A program made the translations under genes and the position numbers. A model generated the notes under the pieces. That model made no database searches. It was not told where the DNA came from and saw nothing but the letters and a program-made list of their open reading frames with translations. Below, in pieces: positions 9,640-19,909 of a DNA stretch of 60,000 bases. Within the stretch, counting starts at the first letter, position 1, and each line of letters opens with the position of its first letter. Origin of the DNA: Takakia lepidozioides (taxonomy: Eukaryota; Streptophyta; Takakiopsida; Takakiales; Takakiaceae); the NCBI GenBank assembly GCA_030704615.1, contig CM060732.1:25050001-25110000 (forward strand), given 5' to 3'.

Positions 9640-10479
9640 TTCAAAGCTTGGCCGGGTACACCATGCCCCCAGCACCCTGCCAATGTTGCTGTGGGTTGCC
9701 TCCAACATCTTGGCAGCGGCCAACTTCATATCCGCCTCCGACATGACGTCTGCTGCAGAGGGGTTTTCCGGCAGCCCACCAGGACCGCCAAATCCAGCCT
9801 GTATGCTCCGGGTTTGGGGCCTGGGGATGTCCGGGAGGATGTCATCCTGGTCAGAAAGCTCCCTGTTGTCCTCCTCAACAGGGTCAGCCACCTGCGAAAC
9901 CACCTCCAGCACTCTCCCCGTCTCTACTGCCCTCTCCCTGGCTTCACCTCGAACTTGCACAATCCGTGCTCTTTCTGGTGTTCTTTCCTCTCCTCCACTC
10001 TCCACCGTATGGGTAATTGCAGGGGCTGCTCTTGCCCGCGATGATGATCTAACCGGTGTGTTGCTGCCTCTTTGTGGTGTCTTGGAGGGATCCACCGTCT
10101 CTGTGCGTCCCTCACTTACATGGGAATCTGTCAGTTCGGAACCCCTGGCCTCTTCAGTGGCCTTTTCTCTTTCCTCCTGGCTAGCCTTGTGTCTTGCCTG
10201 TTCTTTTGCCATCTCTTTTGCCCTCTCACGGGCTCTGTGTTTCTTATTAGGGCTAGCAGCAGGGGAGCCCGGATGGACGACCACCTTTGAGGTAGGCGAA
10301 CTGACACCCTCGCGTGCACTGCGAACTCCCCCTCCGCAGCCGTGACGGCTCTCGCGCCAAGGATTGCCACGCTTGGCTTTCTTCTTCTTCTTTGCTTGGA
10401 CGGGCCCTACTGCTTCTGCATCAACAACCTCCATTGTCGGATCTGCTGTTCTCACTTCCTCACGCCCTTCACCTGCCAT
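9640..10479 (-). pseudogene. MULE-1 second gene: charged N-terminal exon
   Basis: A 280-codon open stretch starts MAGEGREEVRTADP. It has a lysine cluster AKKKKKAKRGNPW (likely nuclear localisation), long Glu/Lys/Arg-rich low-complexity runs (RARERAKEMAKEQARHKASQ), then ADVMSEADMKLAAAKMLEAT before the first intron. The composition fits a nuclear protein with a disordered N-terminus. The plus-strand frames over the same bases (9295-10044, 9683-10345) are shadows of this biased composition. The start is the first ATG of the frame. No earlier exon could be seen. Paired with the divergent transposase, this is the second gene of the element. Confidence 0.5.
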
Positions 10480-11330
10480 GAGGCCTGCACCAAACTCCCC
10501 AATGCCTATTCTGTCGTACTCTCGCTGCAGTCCTCCCGTCCACCAACAAAAGGTTGAAGTTTGCCCTCTCGCTCCAAGGTGGGCGGTTCAAACATGCGAT
10601 GAGTTGCAGCAGTCGATGATACCACCAGCGTGCCGGGCTCGTCGTCACTCTGTCATTCCCAAAATCGTGAGAACCAACATCGTGCCAAAACCAGCATCGC
10701 AACCACCATAGCAACAATCGTGTAACAAAAAATGAAAACATAACAAGTTTAGGAAGTATGGAGAGCCATGCAACAACAATGAAAAAAATGCAACCATTGC
10801 CTGAGAATGACATGCACAAGCAGCCTTCTCCAGAGCTGCCGGATCTGCACACTCATTGCAAACAATCTAAGGTTCACTCAACTATCTAAGGTTCACTCAT
10901 CCAGCGAAGCCAAGATGAAGATGCAAAAACAAAGCGAGGCAACAAAGCGAAAGCGAAAGCGAAATTGAACAAAGCGACAGCAGAAGTGGCTTGCCTGAGA
11001 GTAGTCGGCTTCAGTTCACGCGGGTTGTGAGCAAGACACTGGAATCTCCTGCTGGAGCTTCAGTTTGGCCATGTGCGAGAGATTGGCCGTCGTCCGTAGT
11101 ACAGAGCTTTCAACTTCCGCCGCGGTCTGGATGTGAGGTCTCTCTCAGGAGAGCCACGCCCTTCAGGCGGCATAAATCCCAGCCAAATGGAAAAAGATCT
11201 CCGTTTTTGGGGTACATGCCTCGAATAGCATGTTAAGCCAGGATTAGCATCAGATTTAGGGTACGTATCCAGGAAGCCATGTGTCGCCAGCCCGAATGAA
11301 AACGGACGGCGGTGGACATTTATTGCCCAA
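10480..11330. other. Spacer between divergent MULE-1 genes
   Basis: No convincing coding sequence is seen. A short GCGAAAGCGAAAGCG run lies at about 10950-10965. The stretch lies upstream of the minus-strand gene and left of the central palindrome array, so a promoter of that gene could be here. I cannot point to a specific TATA box. Confidence 0.35.
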
Positions 11331-11339
11331 CTGCGCAAT

Positions 11340-13080
11340 TAAATGTCGGATGAAGCCCTCCATGTCGGATGAAAAACGACGGAACTCGGCCCGGAATTTC
11401 CAACGTAGAGGTAATTCGGAGCGCTGCAGGATGGAAATCCGGCGCCGGATTTCCATCCTGCAGGTAATTCGGAGCGCAGCAGGATGAAATTCAGCGCGAA
11501 TTTCCATCCTGCAAGAGAGGGCGGCGCGCGCGAAATTTCCTCACGCAGGTAATTCAGAAGTGGATGGATGAAATCCGGCGCCGGATTTCCATCCACGCAG
11601 GTAGGGCGGCGCGCGAAATTTCCCTCACGCAGGTAATTTGGAGGCGGAGGATGGAATCCGGCGTCTGATTTCCATCCGCGCAGGTAGGGCGCGCGCGAAA
11701 TTCCCTCACGCATTAATCGAAGCGGATGGATGGAAATCCGGCGCTGGATTTCCATCCGCGAGGTAGAGTGGCGCGCCCAAATTTCCCCACGAGGTAATTC
11801 GGAGGCGGATGGATGGAAATCCGGCCGCCGAATTTCCATCCTGCAAGTAATTCAAATCCCGGATGGATGGAAATCGGCGCCGAATTTCCATCCAGCAGGT
11901 AAGTCAGATCGCTGGCGTATGGATATTCGGCGCCGAATTTCCATTCGCCAGGTATTTCGAAGCGCTGAATTACCTTCCTGCAGTAATTCTGATCGTGTCC
12001 GATTGATTTTTCGGAGAAAAACAAACTAAACTGTTTGTTTTTGTGGCTGAAATGCTCTTGTAGACACGTTTTTCTTGGAATCCTTGACTGCTAGAGGCAA
12101 ATCGGAACAGCCTCGGACGGAAATTCGGCCGCCGTTTTTCCATTCTGGGAGGTTTTGCGACTTCCTTTGAGGGGGCCCCGATGGAAATTCGGCGCCGAAT
12201 TTCCATCCGGGGATGGTCTCTGTCGGAGAGGTGCCGGCCTCTCCACCGCTCTGTTGGATATTCGGTGCCGAATTTCGTCCGGGGGTTGAAATATGACGGC
12301 CAGGTGCCGGCCTCTCCCCCCTCCCCGACTGCAATGGAACGCCCCGGATGGAAATTCGGCGCCGTTTTTCCATCTGGGGAGGTGAGGTTTTTATGTCGGC
12401 CAGTTTTCGGCCTGACCCCCCGACACGACTTCCTTGGGGGGGGCCGGATGGAAAATTCGGCGCGAATCTCCATCCAGGGGATGCTCTCTGTTGAACACGT
12501 GCCGGCCTCTACTCCCAGGCGACTTCATCCGGGCGTCCCCTGTTGGATATTCGGTGCCGAATTTCCGTCTAGGGGTTGAAATGTGACGGCCAGGTGCCGG
12601 CCTCTCCCCCCTCCCCGACTGCATTGGAATGGCCCCGGATGGAAATTCGGCGCCGTTTTTTCCATCTGGGGAGGTTTTTATGTCGGCCAGTTTTCGGCTT
12701 GACCCCCCGACACGACTTCCTTTGGGGGGGCCCGGATGGAAATTCGGCGCCGAATCTCCATCCAGGGATGTTCTCTGTCGCACCACGCGCCGGCCTCTGC
12801 GCCCGAGGCGACTCATCCGGGCTTTCCCTGTTGTATATTCGGTGCCGAATTTCCGTCTGGGGGTTGTAAGTGAGGGCCAGATGGATCCTTTGGGGGGATC
12901 CGAATGGAAATTCGGCGCTGAATTTCCATCCGGGGGATGTTCTCTGTCGGACAGGTGCCGACATCTCTGCCCCAGACGACTTCATCCGTGCGGCCCCTGT
13001 TGGATATTGGGTGCCGAATTTCCATTCGGGGGTAGTAATGTGACGGCACGGTGTCGGCTTCTCCCCTTCAGCCGACATCA
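11340..13080. repeat. Central array of GGCGCC-centred palindromes in MULE-1
   Basis: This array has two halves. At 11380-11960 short units pair CCTGCAGGTAATTCGGAGCG with GATGGAAATCCGGCGCCGGATTTCCATC, a long imperfect palindrome. At 12100-13080 larger units of about 270 bp contain GATGGAAATTCGGCGCCGAATTTCCATC plus a spacer with GTGCCGGCCTCT. The palindromes make both strands translate into similar repetitive peptides (PDGNSAPNFHPG types), which are not genes. The array lies between the two divergent genes, where a regulatory or protein-binding role would be plausible. Confidence 0.8.
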
Positions 13081-13419
13081 TCCGGACGGCCCCCCACTTT
13101 CTGACTGCATAACGTTGGCAGTTATTGTGCAAAGACCAGGGGCCGCATTCCGGAGACAAGGTTCATTAACACTCTGACTGGGATTTTTGAGATGATAGTT
13201 GGCTCCTGGATTTGGATCAGGCTTCGTCGCTCGGACAAATCGGGCACCGCATTCCTTCCCATCGCTTGCATCACCCTTCTACCAGGGAGCTTCCCCGCAC
13301 GCCATCCTGGCAGTCTTGTGTGCACATCTCCCATGGCGGAAACCCGAGCGCTACAGTGTACTGCCCTCCTCACGAGCATAGAGCTTCATTTCCGTGCAGA
13401 GGGGACATCTGCCCGGTGA

Positions 13420-14112
13420 TGGAGAAATATCTGTGCGTTCGATACCACCTGAAACCGGGGTCGGTTTTTTTTGAGGAGGAAAGGAAGGACTCAAACGGCC
13501 TTGTTGTCGAGAGTATTGTTGTGCTCCACGATGATTTCGGCGATGGCAGGGAATGGCGAGTTCCACCATCGGACAACGTCATATACAGGGCTGTTGGGGA
13601 CTTCATTTGCACGCCAATGCACTTTCTATCTTGGCGCCTTCCACGAAACAATCCGCGAATTCAGAGAGTGGCTACCTAAAGAGAGAAGTCCGCAACGAAG
13701 TAAATCCAGAGCCGAACCATCCATGAAGACGAGCGAGAACCGGGTTGTTCACAACCTGTCCGACTCAGACGAGGTCATGGAAGTTCCGAGGTCGTCCTGG
13801 AGATCAGGCAAGTCCTCAATGGACGTAGTGGAGGAGGGAGTCATATTCCCAGCACGAGCACCGCAGTTCGATCTATTCTTGAAATTTTGCGAGGGCTTCA
13901 CCTGGAGGGACACCGGTCGGAGCTGGCCGGGCTGGACTACAACAAGTTCGCAATTAAAATCGGTTACATGCCTTCCCGCCGACGTCGACGGTAATATCTT
14001 CTTTGAGTTCCCTCCTCGAGCGGACTACTCGAGGGCGTCCGGAATGTTGACAGATATGGATAGAAAACATGACGGTCATCCTTGGTACGTTATTAAAAAA
14101 CCACCAGCATGA
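13420..14112 (+). pseudogene. MULE-1 transposase gene: N-terminal part
   Basis: The frame at 13420-13679 encodes MEKYLCVRYHLKPGSVFFEE, LVVESIVVLHDDFGDGREW and ICTPMHFLSWRL. After a frame change, FDLFLKFCEGFTW, LPADVDGNIFFEFPP and DGHPWYVIKKPPA follow to 14112. The composition is that of a folded N-terminal region ahead of the zinc and DDE parts of the plus-strand transposase. I do not recognise a named domain. The first ATG of this frame (13212) lies in repeat-adjacent sequence. I prefer the ATG at 13420, but this is not certain. Confidence 0.45.
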
Positions 14113-14477
14113 AGATGCTCGATGGTGTGCGGGTGCGCTACGTTGTTTGTGCGGGCGCGTTGCGGTGTTTCTCCCCAACTTGCTTCCACTTTAAATCCAG
14201 AGGTCACAGGAACGAGACCGATTGGACAGGCACAGCTCATCAACCATTTCGAGCTCAGGAGAAGGTTCCGAACTCCACATTTAAGTGTGCGCATTGCAAA
14301 GAACCACCACACTGCATGTCTGTTTGTAATGCCAAGCAGTTCTATGTGTTGCACCGTTTCCCTGACCTCACCCGAGCTTGCATACACGTTGGTTCCCATT
14401 GTCACAATGGCGAGGGGGAACTCGCGGGAGGCTGCCCACGAGGCAGAGCAGCTCGTTCAGGAGGAGGGTTAAGTTGA
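14109..14477 (+). pseudogene. MULE-1 transposase gene: cysteine/histidine-rich zinc region
   Basis: The frame encodes RVRYVVCAGALRCFSPTCFH, FKCAHCKEPPHCMSVCNAK, FYVLHRFPDLTRACIH and VGSHCHNGE. Several CxxC/CxxxxC pairs and closing histidines suggest zinc-ribbon or FLYWCH/WRKY-GCM1-like DNA binding, the usual N-terminal module of Mutator-type transposases. It joins smoothly to the previous segment (a YVIKK end and a MKMLDG start overlap). A frameshift near 14470 moves coding into the next frame. Confidence 0.55.
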
Positions 14478-15790
14478 GACCGGGTGCCAAACCCAAACAG
14501 ATACAGCTCCAAGCCGCCCATAAGATGGCATTGGCCAGAATTATGTCGGAAGACGGCTCCGATAGAGTTCCTCTCGATGAGAAGGAAATGGAGGCATTGC
14601 TGGAGTCGGTGTCCCACGTATGTTCACCGAATGTCCGAAACCACATTGTCTCATGCAAACAGAAAATTGGGCGTGGCTCGGATATGCACTCCATTCTGGA
14701 GGTGAAGCGACGATGTGGATATGACTACATTCATGGAAGTAGGTTTCCAGGACAAGGGACTGAGGCAGATCGTTGTTCGTATTCAAAATGTCCACGTGTG
14801 GACCTGGCAGCGGCGTCGAACTGGTCGACAGGATGACGAGTGGGGACTTGTCAAACAGTTGGGTCATGTTCGACCATATCAAGCGAATTACAAATCAACA
14901 GTGGGTGACAATGGGTGCACATGTCTACGACACCCTACTGCAGGATGCTAATGACAATTGCTATTTGTGAGATGAAAGGAGAGGACACACAATCGGAGAT
15001 GCTTCTTTGGCAGGAAATAAACGAACAGATGGCCAAGGCGGGATTGCCCCCTCCCAATTTCCGTGGTTTCATGGCGGACAACGCACAAGCAAATGGGGCT
15101 GCCATCCGAAGGGTGTACGGGCAAGACCCCAATGTTCCCATGGAAGGCAAGGAGAGATCTTGTGGGTTCCATTTTCTGCAGAGCCTTTCGCAGTACACAA
15201 CCAGGCTCGTGGCGCCAGATTTCAGAGAGGAGCACCGTTCCATGTGCCTTGCGTGGAAGCGCGCTCCACCTTGGATGATGCAGAGACACAGTTTGCATGT
15301 ATACGGGCTTGGTGGACATCGTCTGGTGCTGTAAGGAAATCAGACGGGGGCAATGTGTCAGTTGGATAACATGGTGGCATATCATTTCCTCCCTTTTCGG
15401 CGACTATATGCGGGAGGTGAGTTGCACGAATTCGCGTCCCGTTGAATATATTCCTTGCTTGTAACTCAACATGTGCTTGTGCAGGAAATGTGTCTCGACT
15501 CCGACACCGACATGCCCACGACAAACATGGCCGAATTATTGCACTCTTCCTGGCGTGCCTCCTCTGGCGGCGCATCTGTGTACATCCTCACTCCACACAA
15601 CGGAGGACATTGTGAGGTCAATTGTGCACATGCAGGTACAACGAGTTCTTGAAGTGAACAGTGGGGCTGGGGCCGGACAGGCAGGAATGCTGATGCGGAT
15701 TCCTCTAGATCGAGAATCCTCGGAAGTGGGCGGCGGCCTTGCAGAGGGCCTTCGGGACACGCCATTGCTGCGAAGAGGCCACATTTGAAA
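14470..15790 (+). pseudogene. MULE-1 transposase gene: DDE catalytic region
   Basis: Segments in shifting frames give KLRPGAKPKQIQLQAAHKMA, MEALLESVSHVCSPNVRNH and QWVTMGAHVYDTLLQ. Then MTIAICEMKGEDTQSEM leads to NFRGFMADNAQANGAAIRR (catalytic-type Asp at 15076-15078) and KERSCGFHFLQSLSQ. An intron-like gap follows, then TTNMAELLHSSWRASSGG with a likely catalytic Glu at 15533-15535, the position of the NxAExxH motif in MULE enzymes. The D...D...E order, the cysteine/histidine after the second Asp and the later SWIM finger identify a Mutator-like transposase. Several frameshifts make it inactive. Confidence 0.7.
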
Positions 15791-16559
15791 GGAGATGTTC
15801 ATACCCGTCCAGTGAGACGAAGACTTGACAAAGCACCTGGCGGAGAAGATATCATGGCGAGCTGACAAGAAATATTCGCGACGCTCCCTCGTGGTCCGGT
15901 GATGTTGCCCGAGGAGGTCTCGTCGAGCCCGCAAGTCCTGCACGTTCAAGATCGTCATCTCCTTTGAGCACAAGGAGGCGCGTGCCCCGGCAACATAACG
16001 AGCCATCTGTAGTAAAGCAGTACCATTCTCCCTTGTGGAGACAAGAGTGTCGGAGTCACAGTGGAGAATTGCGAGGACATTGCCGGCATTTCGAGGATGC
16101 TGCGTCATCCGGGTGGATACGGAGCACGCTGTGGTGAGATGATTCGGAGGAACCCACACGGTGCTGTACCTGCACCTTGTTTCAATGCGGCAGATTTTTG
16201 ACTCCCACATTTGCTCACGCCACAACGCAGACATTTTGGTTCTGTAGACACGACATAATGATCTATATATTTGGCAAGCCCAAGTACGGGATTCAGGGAA
16301 TGCCGGAGCCTCCGGGCGTCTGGCATGTTGCACCGGGTTGCAGCCTCTCTCAGAATGAGCGGATGCTCTATCTGCAGCAGGATTTCGAATGGTGCAACGC
16401 ACAGACATCCCGGCCCACGCATTTCCAGTTCCTCAGACCCAGCCATTGCAGACTGCTCGTCCTGTAGAGACGGATTGGACAATTCTGCACATCGCACAAT
16501 GCTTCGGAAGAGTGAAGAGACGACACCCTCCCACAATTTGAATGAGACTCGATTGCCAA
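15791..16559. other. Unassigned stretch between catalytic and SWIM parts
   Basis: Plus-strand coding is not clear here apart from RRLDKAPGGED near 15820. The minus strand has a 290-codon open frame (16408-15536) without recognisable motifs, rich in Arg, Cys and Ser. The stretch could be an intron of the transposase or a small insertion. I saw no terminal duplication that would prove an insertion. Confidence 0.3.
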
Positions 16560-16950
16560 TGCTCTTGGGATGGCTTGCCTAATTCGAGCTCCGTGGACGT
16601 ACCCCACCCGGCCTTGGGCGTGTGTATCGGATGCAACGGCCGGCTCGGCTGTACGCGACGATGTATACACAATTACGATTGGAGTGGAGCCGACTTGCTT
16701 TGTACGGACTTCTCGTTGATGGAAGCAAAGAAGGGTTCGAAGTATTATCCGTGCAAGCATCTGTATTACATTTACTTGAAGAGGTGAGGATGAACGTGAC
16801 TATTGATTACTTTATTCATGCAATGGCGTTGAGCGTGAACGAGCTGCACAACTCCTCCTTAGGGATTCCAGAAATCATTTATGGGGCAAGGGAATCCTCC
16901 ATATGGATATTTCAATTGCATTTTGCTGTATCAGACTTTTTTTTTGCAGT
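16560..16950 (+). pseudogene. MULE-1 transposase gene: C-terminal SWIM zinc finger
   Basis: The frame reads DVPHPALGVCIG, then CTDFSLMEAKKGSKYYPCKH (16701-16760) and LYYIYLKR, with FIHAMALSVNELHNS after a small frame change. MULE-2 has the matching CNCEDFLVMESKNAAYVPCKH, a complete CxC...CxH SWIM finger. In MULE-1 the first Cys-x-Cys is damaged by a missing base near 16697. SWIM fingers are the standard C-terminal DNA- or protein-binding module of MULE transposases. The pairing of the two copies supports one family. Confidence 0.7.
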
Positions 16951-16979
16951 GTAATGAAATGCACCCCAAACTCCTGGAA

Positions 16980-17430
16980 TGAGGCAATATTCCATTCAAA
17001 CTGAGATCCAACAGAAGCAGTTGTGGGGGCCATTTCTAGAAAAAATGGCGCCGAATTTCTCTTTTTGGGGCCGAAACTGGCTAAGTCCAACATGCACTGG
17101 GACCTGTGTCTGGGAAAATGGCGCCGAATTTCTCTTTTTTTGGCCGAAACTGGCTAAGTCCCAACATGCACTGGTACAGTGTCTGGAAAAATGGCGCCGA
17201 ATTTCCCTATTTTGCGCCGAAAACTGGCTAAGTCCCGAACATGCACTGGAAAAATGTGCCGAATTACCTGTCATGAGGGGACCTATAGCCGCGGAATTCA
17301 GCACCATTTTTCGCCAGAGAAACCTATTACCGCGAAATACGTCGCCGTTTTTTCAGGTTACAGACCCTATTACCGCGAAATTCGGCGCCATATTTGCATA
17401 TGTCGCTGGGAATTGGCATGAGCGGAAGAG
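16980..17430. repeat. Right array of AAAATGGCGCCGAATTTC repeats in MULE-1
   Basis: Four to five units each contain AAAATGGCGCCGAATTTC followed by GGCCGAAACTGGCTAAGTCC and ACATGCACTGG. They match the left array (7040-7890) in core and orientation. The array lies about 200 bp from the right terminus. Confidence 0.75.
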
Positions 17431-17559
17431 CAAATATCATGAGCACAACTGTCAAATCTACAATTTTCCCTTCAAGGGGCCGAATAATATATTTTGTTTT
17501 TCCTGATACATTGCATAAATTATTGTTTTTTTATTGTTTTTATTTTCGAAATTTGACTT

Positions 17560-17623
17560 CTGCTCATGAAACCGATTGTCTTATTACTACTCCGTCATGC
17601 CGCCATGCTCATGAATAGCAACC
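17560..17623. repeat. MULE-1 right terminus with GCTCATG repeats
   Basis: The end reads GCTCATGAATAGCAACC next to the duplication TCATTCCACTT. It is the inverse of the left end except for a missing base and shortened G run. Further GCTCATG or CATGAGC copies lie at 17418, 17440 and 17566. Confidence 0.75.
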
Positions 17624-18075
17624 TCATTCCACTTGGCCGGTGACCATGGTAAATTACAACATCCCTCCGTATCTTTCAATTAAAAAATGTCATATCATGT
17701 TGGATGCCATTGTGTCAGGTGAGTGTACTCATTTCATGTTTATTATTTCCTTAGACTTTACATTAAACTTCTGATCTCTGACGCAATTCGGATGCAAGAT
17801 TGATGAGTGACATAATCATGGAGTAAGACGTGTAATTCATTTTGTAGTATAATTTGCATATTGGTGGAGCATTGAAACAATGATTGAATGTCTCATAGGG
17901 AAAAAACAAGTGGCAAACATGGACACGTACTTGCGACCTCTTGTTGATGAACTTAAGGAGCTATGGAGGGGGATCCCGACATTGGATGCTTCACTTGACC
18001 CTATGGCCGGACAATCTTTTCAGATGAGAGGCATCTTGCTTTGGACAATGCATGATTATCTAGGTATATTATGTC
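17624..18075 (+). pseudogene. CACTA TNP2 transposase, block B
   Basis: The gene resumes with HSTWPVTMVNYNIPPYLS and KKCHIMLDAIVS (17627-17718). A donor (CAG|GTGAGT) follows, then an acceptor at 17897-17898, and the next exon (17899-18063) encodes MDTYLRPLVDELKELW and FQMRGILLWTMHDYLG. These are the conserved TNP2 blocks that normally follow the DGxNPF motif. The introns are phase 1 at both ends. The exon ends CTAG|GTATAT at 18063. Its partner exon starts with GLTV at 32049, again phase 1, so the 14-kb stretch between is an intron swollen by an LTR element. Confidence 0.85.
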
Positions 18076-19052
18076 TGTCGAACGGCTTTTACTCACCCAT
18101 CCCTTCGCTATCCGAGGTGGAAACTTCAAGATAGAAGAGTTGGATATCTCTAAGCACTCAGCCCGCTCAGAACAATCAGTCATGACCTGCAGCTAGTGAA
18201 TCATGGTTGTGCTTCCTATTTGTATTCCTTCCTGCCTTCATGTTATCAATTTACCTTACCGTGTATACTGAAGCATCAGATTGCTTCAGTATCTACTAAG
18301 TTCCAATTAATCATGCATTCATTACACAGCTCCTCTCGTGTTTCTCTACACAGTATGTTTGTATCGATTCAATATCGGATTAAGATTAATCATGTATCAT
18401 CTCTATTCTACCCTACTGTATAATTTTACAGCTTGCATGAACTAAGCCTCATTCAAGTCATCATCTCATTTTCACTGTTTCCGCTCCCCGTTACGTCTCT
18501 TCCTCTCCTGAAGAATTCACCCTCCTCAAGAAGTGATCCCATTTCTGTTGCCGCTCTGCCTAATCTACCCGCAAGCTGTTCTAACCACCTAACTAACTAA
18601 CCATCACCCCTGAAGTAACACGTTCCCTCTGCAGATGTCGTTCCCACACAGTCATTCTCTGTCAATGATAACTATTCCCCATGTACTGTGACAGGCTGTG
18701 TCAAGTTGTGCCGAGCTGTGACTAGCTGTACGAAGCTGTGTCGGGCTGTGACTGGCTGTGCAAAAGCTGTGTCAGACTATGTGAAGTTGTATTGGGCTGT
18801 GTAAAGCTGTGTCGGGCTGTGACTGGCTGTGCGAAGCTGTGTCGGGCTGTGTGAAGTTGTGTCGGGCTGTGATTGGCTATGCGAAGCTGTGTCGGGCTGT
18901 GATTGGCTGTGCGAAGCTGTGTCGGGCTGTGTAACCCTCCTAAAGCCTGCTCCTTCCACCCCTAAGGCTCCTGTTGGTCTCAGTCTGCGCAAAAATTAAG
19001 GGTACCCCACAGAACCCGTAAAAACGTCTAAGTCCCAAGCAGCCCTCTAACA
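18076..19052 (-). repeat. LTR (3' LTR of the minus-strand element)
   Basis: This 977-bp sequence is a direct copy of 30959-31870. It contains a minisatellite of GCTGTGTCGGGCTGTG-like units at 18690-18940, longer than in the partner LTR. The plus-strand edges are TGTCGAACGG and CCCTCTAACA. Confidence 0.85.
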
Positions 19053-19075
19053 TTACCCCTCCCCCTCTCAAAAAG
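19053..19075 (-). other. Polypurine tract next to the 3' LTR
   Basis: The minus strand reads GAGAGGGGGAGGGG immediately before the LTR start TGTTAGAGG. It follows an EDTTF-type peptide end (minus strand, 19090-19076). A purine run here primes plus-strand DNA in LTR elements. It fixes the element's orientation. Confidence 0.65.
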
Positions 19076-19198
19076 TCGTGTCCTCACGGTTTACTATTTG
19101 GGATCAGCAAACCTTTGTGAGCGAGCACCCTTCTGTCGGTGAGAGTCTCGTGAAGGACTCCGTGTGCGAGCCCGAGTCCTGTCACTAGCTGATGGACA

Positions 19199-19840
19199 TT
19201 GTTAGAGGACTGTCTGGGACTTAGACACTTATACGGGATCTGTGGGGTACCCTTAATTTTTGCACAGACTGAGACCAACAGGAGCCTTAGGGGTGACAAC
19301 AGCGCACTTTAGGGGGGGTTACACAGCCAGTCACACCCAACACAGCCAAACACAGTCGCACAGCCAGTCACAGCCCGACACAACCAAACACAGTCGCACA
19401 GCCAGTCACAGCCCGACACAGCCGGTCACAGCCAGTCACAGTTTCACACAGCCAGTCACAGCTTGACACAGCTGTCATGACCATAGGGAACGGATGCTCT
19501 ACATTACAATTCTACTACCTGCATTCATTAACCATCAACAGATCCTCCTCCTACTCCGTGCTCTCCCTCTTTCTGCTCAGAGATACGCTCTCTCCTCCTT
19601 TTCTCCAGTGATGTCCGAAGTCTTCCCCAAGAAGTGCTTCTCCCACTCCTTCTAGCAGTGATCCCCCCCCCCCCCCCCCGAAGTGAACCAAGAATCCCCT
19701 TTCAGTCCTTGCTCCTAGCTTTATCTTCCTACCTGTTGTTCTAACCGTTTCCCTCACTAACCGTCGTCCGTGAACTAACACGTTCCATTCGCAGGTGTTG
19801 TTCCCCACAGTCGTTCCCTGTCACTCCATGGCTTCAGCCT
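19199..19840. repeat. Rearranged LTR-derived sequence
   Basis: The first part (19199-19500) is the reverse complement of the flanking LTR end: TGTTAGAGGACTG, then GGGACTTAGAC and the CACAGCC minisatellite. The second part (about 19500-19840) matches the middle of the same LTR in direct orientation (TTCTAACC, then CTAACACGTTCC and CAGTCGTTCCCTGTCA). A C run lies near 19664-19678. It heads the plus-strand internal copy. Confidence 0.55.
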
Positions 19841-19909
19841 GATACTTGATAGATATTAATCTGATACACACCTCATACTCACACTGTGTAGAGAGATCTG
19901 AGTGAAGCT

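Larger units (their letters stand above)
4470..17623. mobile_element. MULE-1: Mutator-like DNA transposon inserted in the TNP2 gene
   Basis: This 13.1-kb insertion is bounded by a direct 11-bp duplication TCATTCCACTT (4459-4469 and 17624-17634; the match could be read as up to 13 bp). Its left end GGGGGTTGCTATTTCATGAGC is matched in inverse orientation by GCTCATGAATAGCAACC at the right. Removing it makes the host TNP2 sequence continuous. Inside are a plus-strand SWIM-finger Mutator-like transposase (about 13420-16950) and a divergent minus-strand multi-exon gene (10479-4691) with methyltransferase-like motifs. Three arrays of GGCGCC-centred repeats are also present. The 10-11 bp duplication is near the 8-11 bp usual for Mutator elements. 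Both genes carry frameshifts, so this copy looks inactive. Confidence 0.8.

Noticed and set aside
9295-10345. Plus-strand open frames of 249 and 220 codons
   Set aside because: They overlap the charged minus-strand exons, lack motifs, and have Ser/Leu/Pro-rich compositions expected from the complement of Glu/Arg/Ala-rich codons.
11340-13080. CRISPR-like array of palindromic repeats
   Set aside because: Units vary in length, spacers are themselves repeated, there are no cas genes, and the context is a eukaryotic DNA transposon.
11339-13177. Several long open frames on both strands (for example 11339-11839, 11970-12473, 12569-13159 minus; 12629-13177 plus)
   Set aside because: They are translations of palindromic repeats, giving the same PDGNSAPNFHPG-like peptides on both strands. 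They are not genes.
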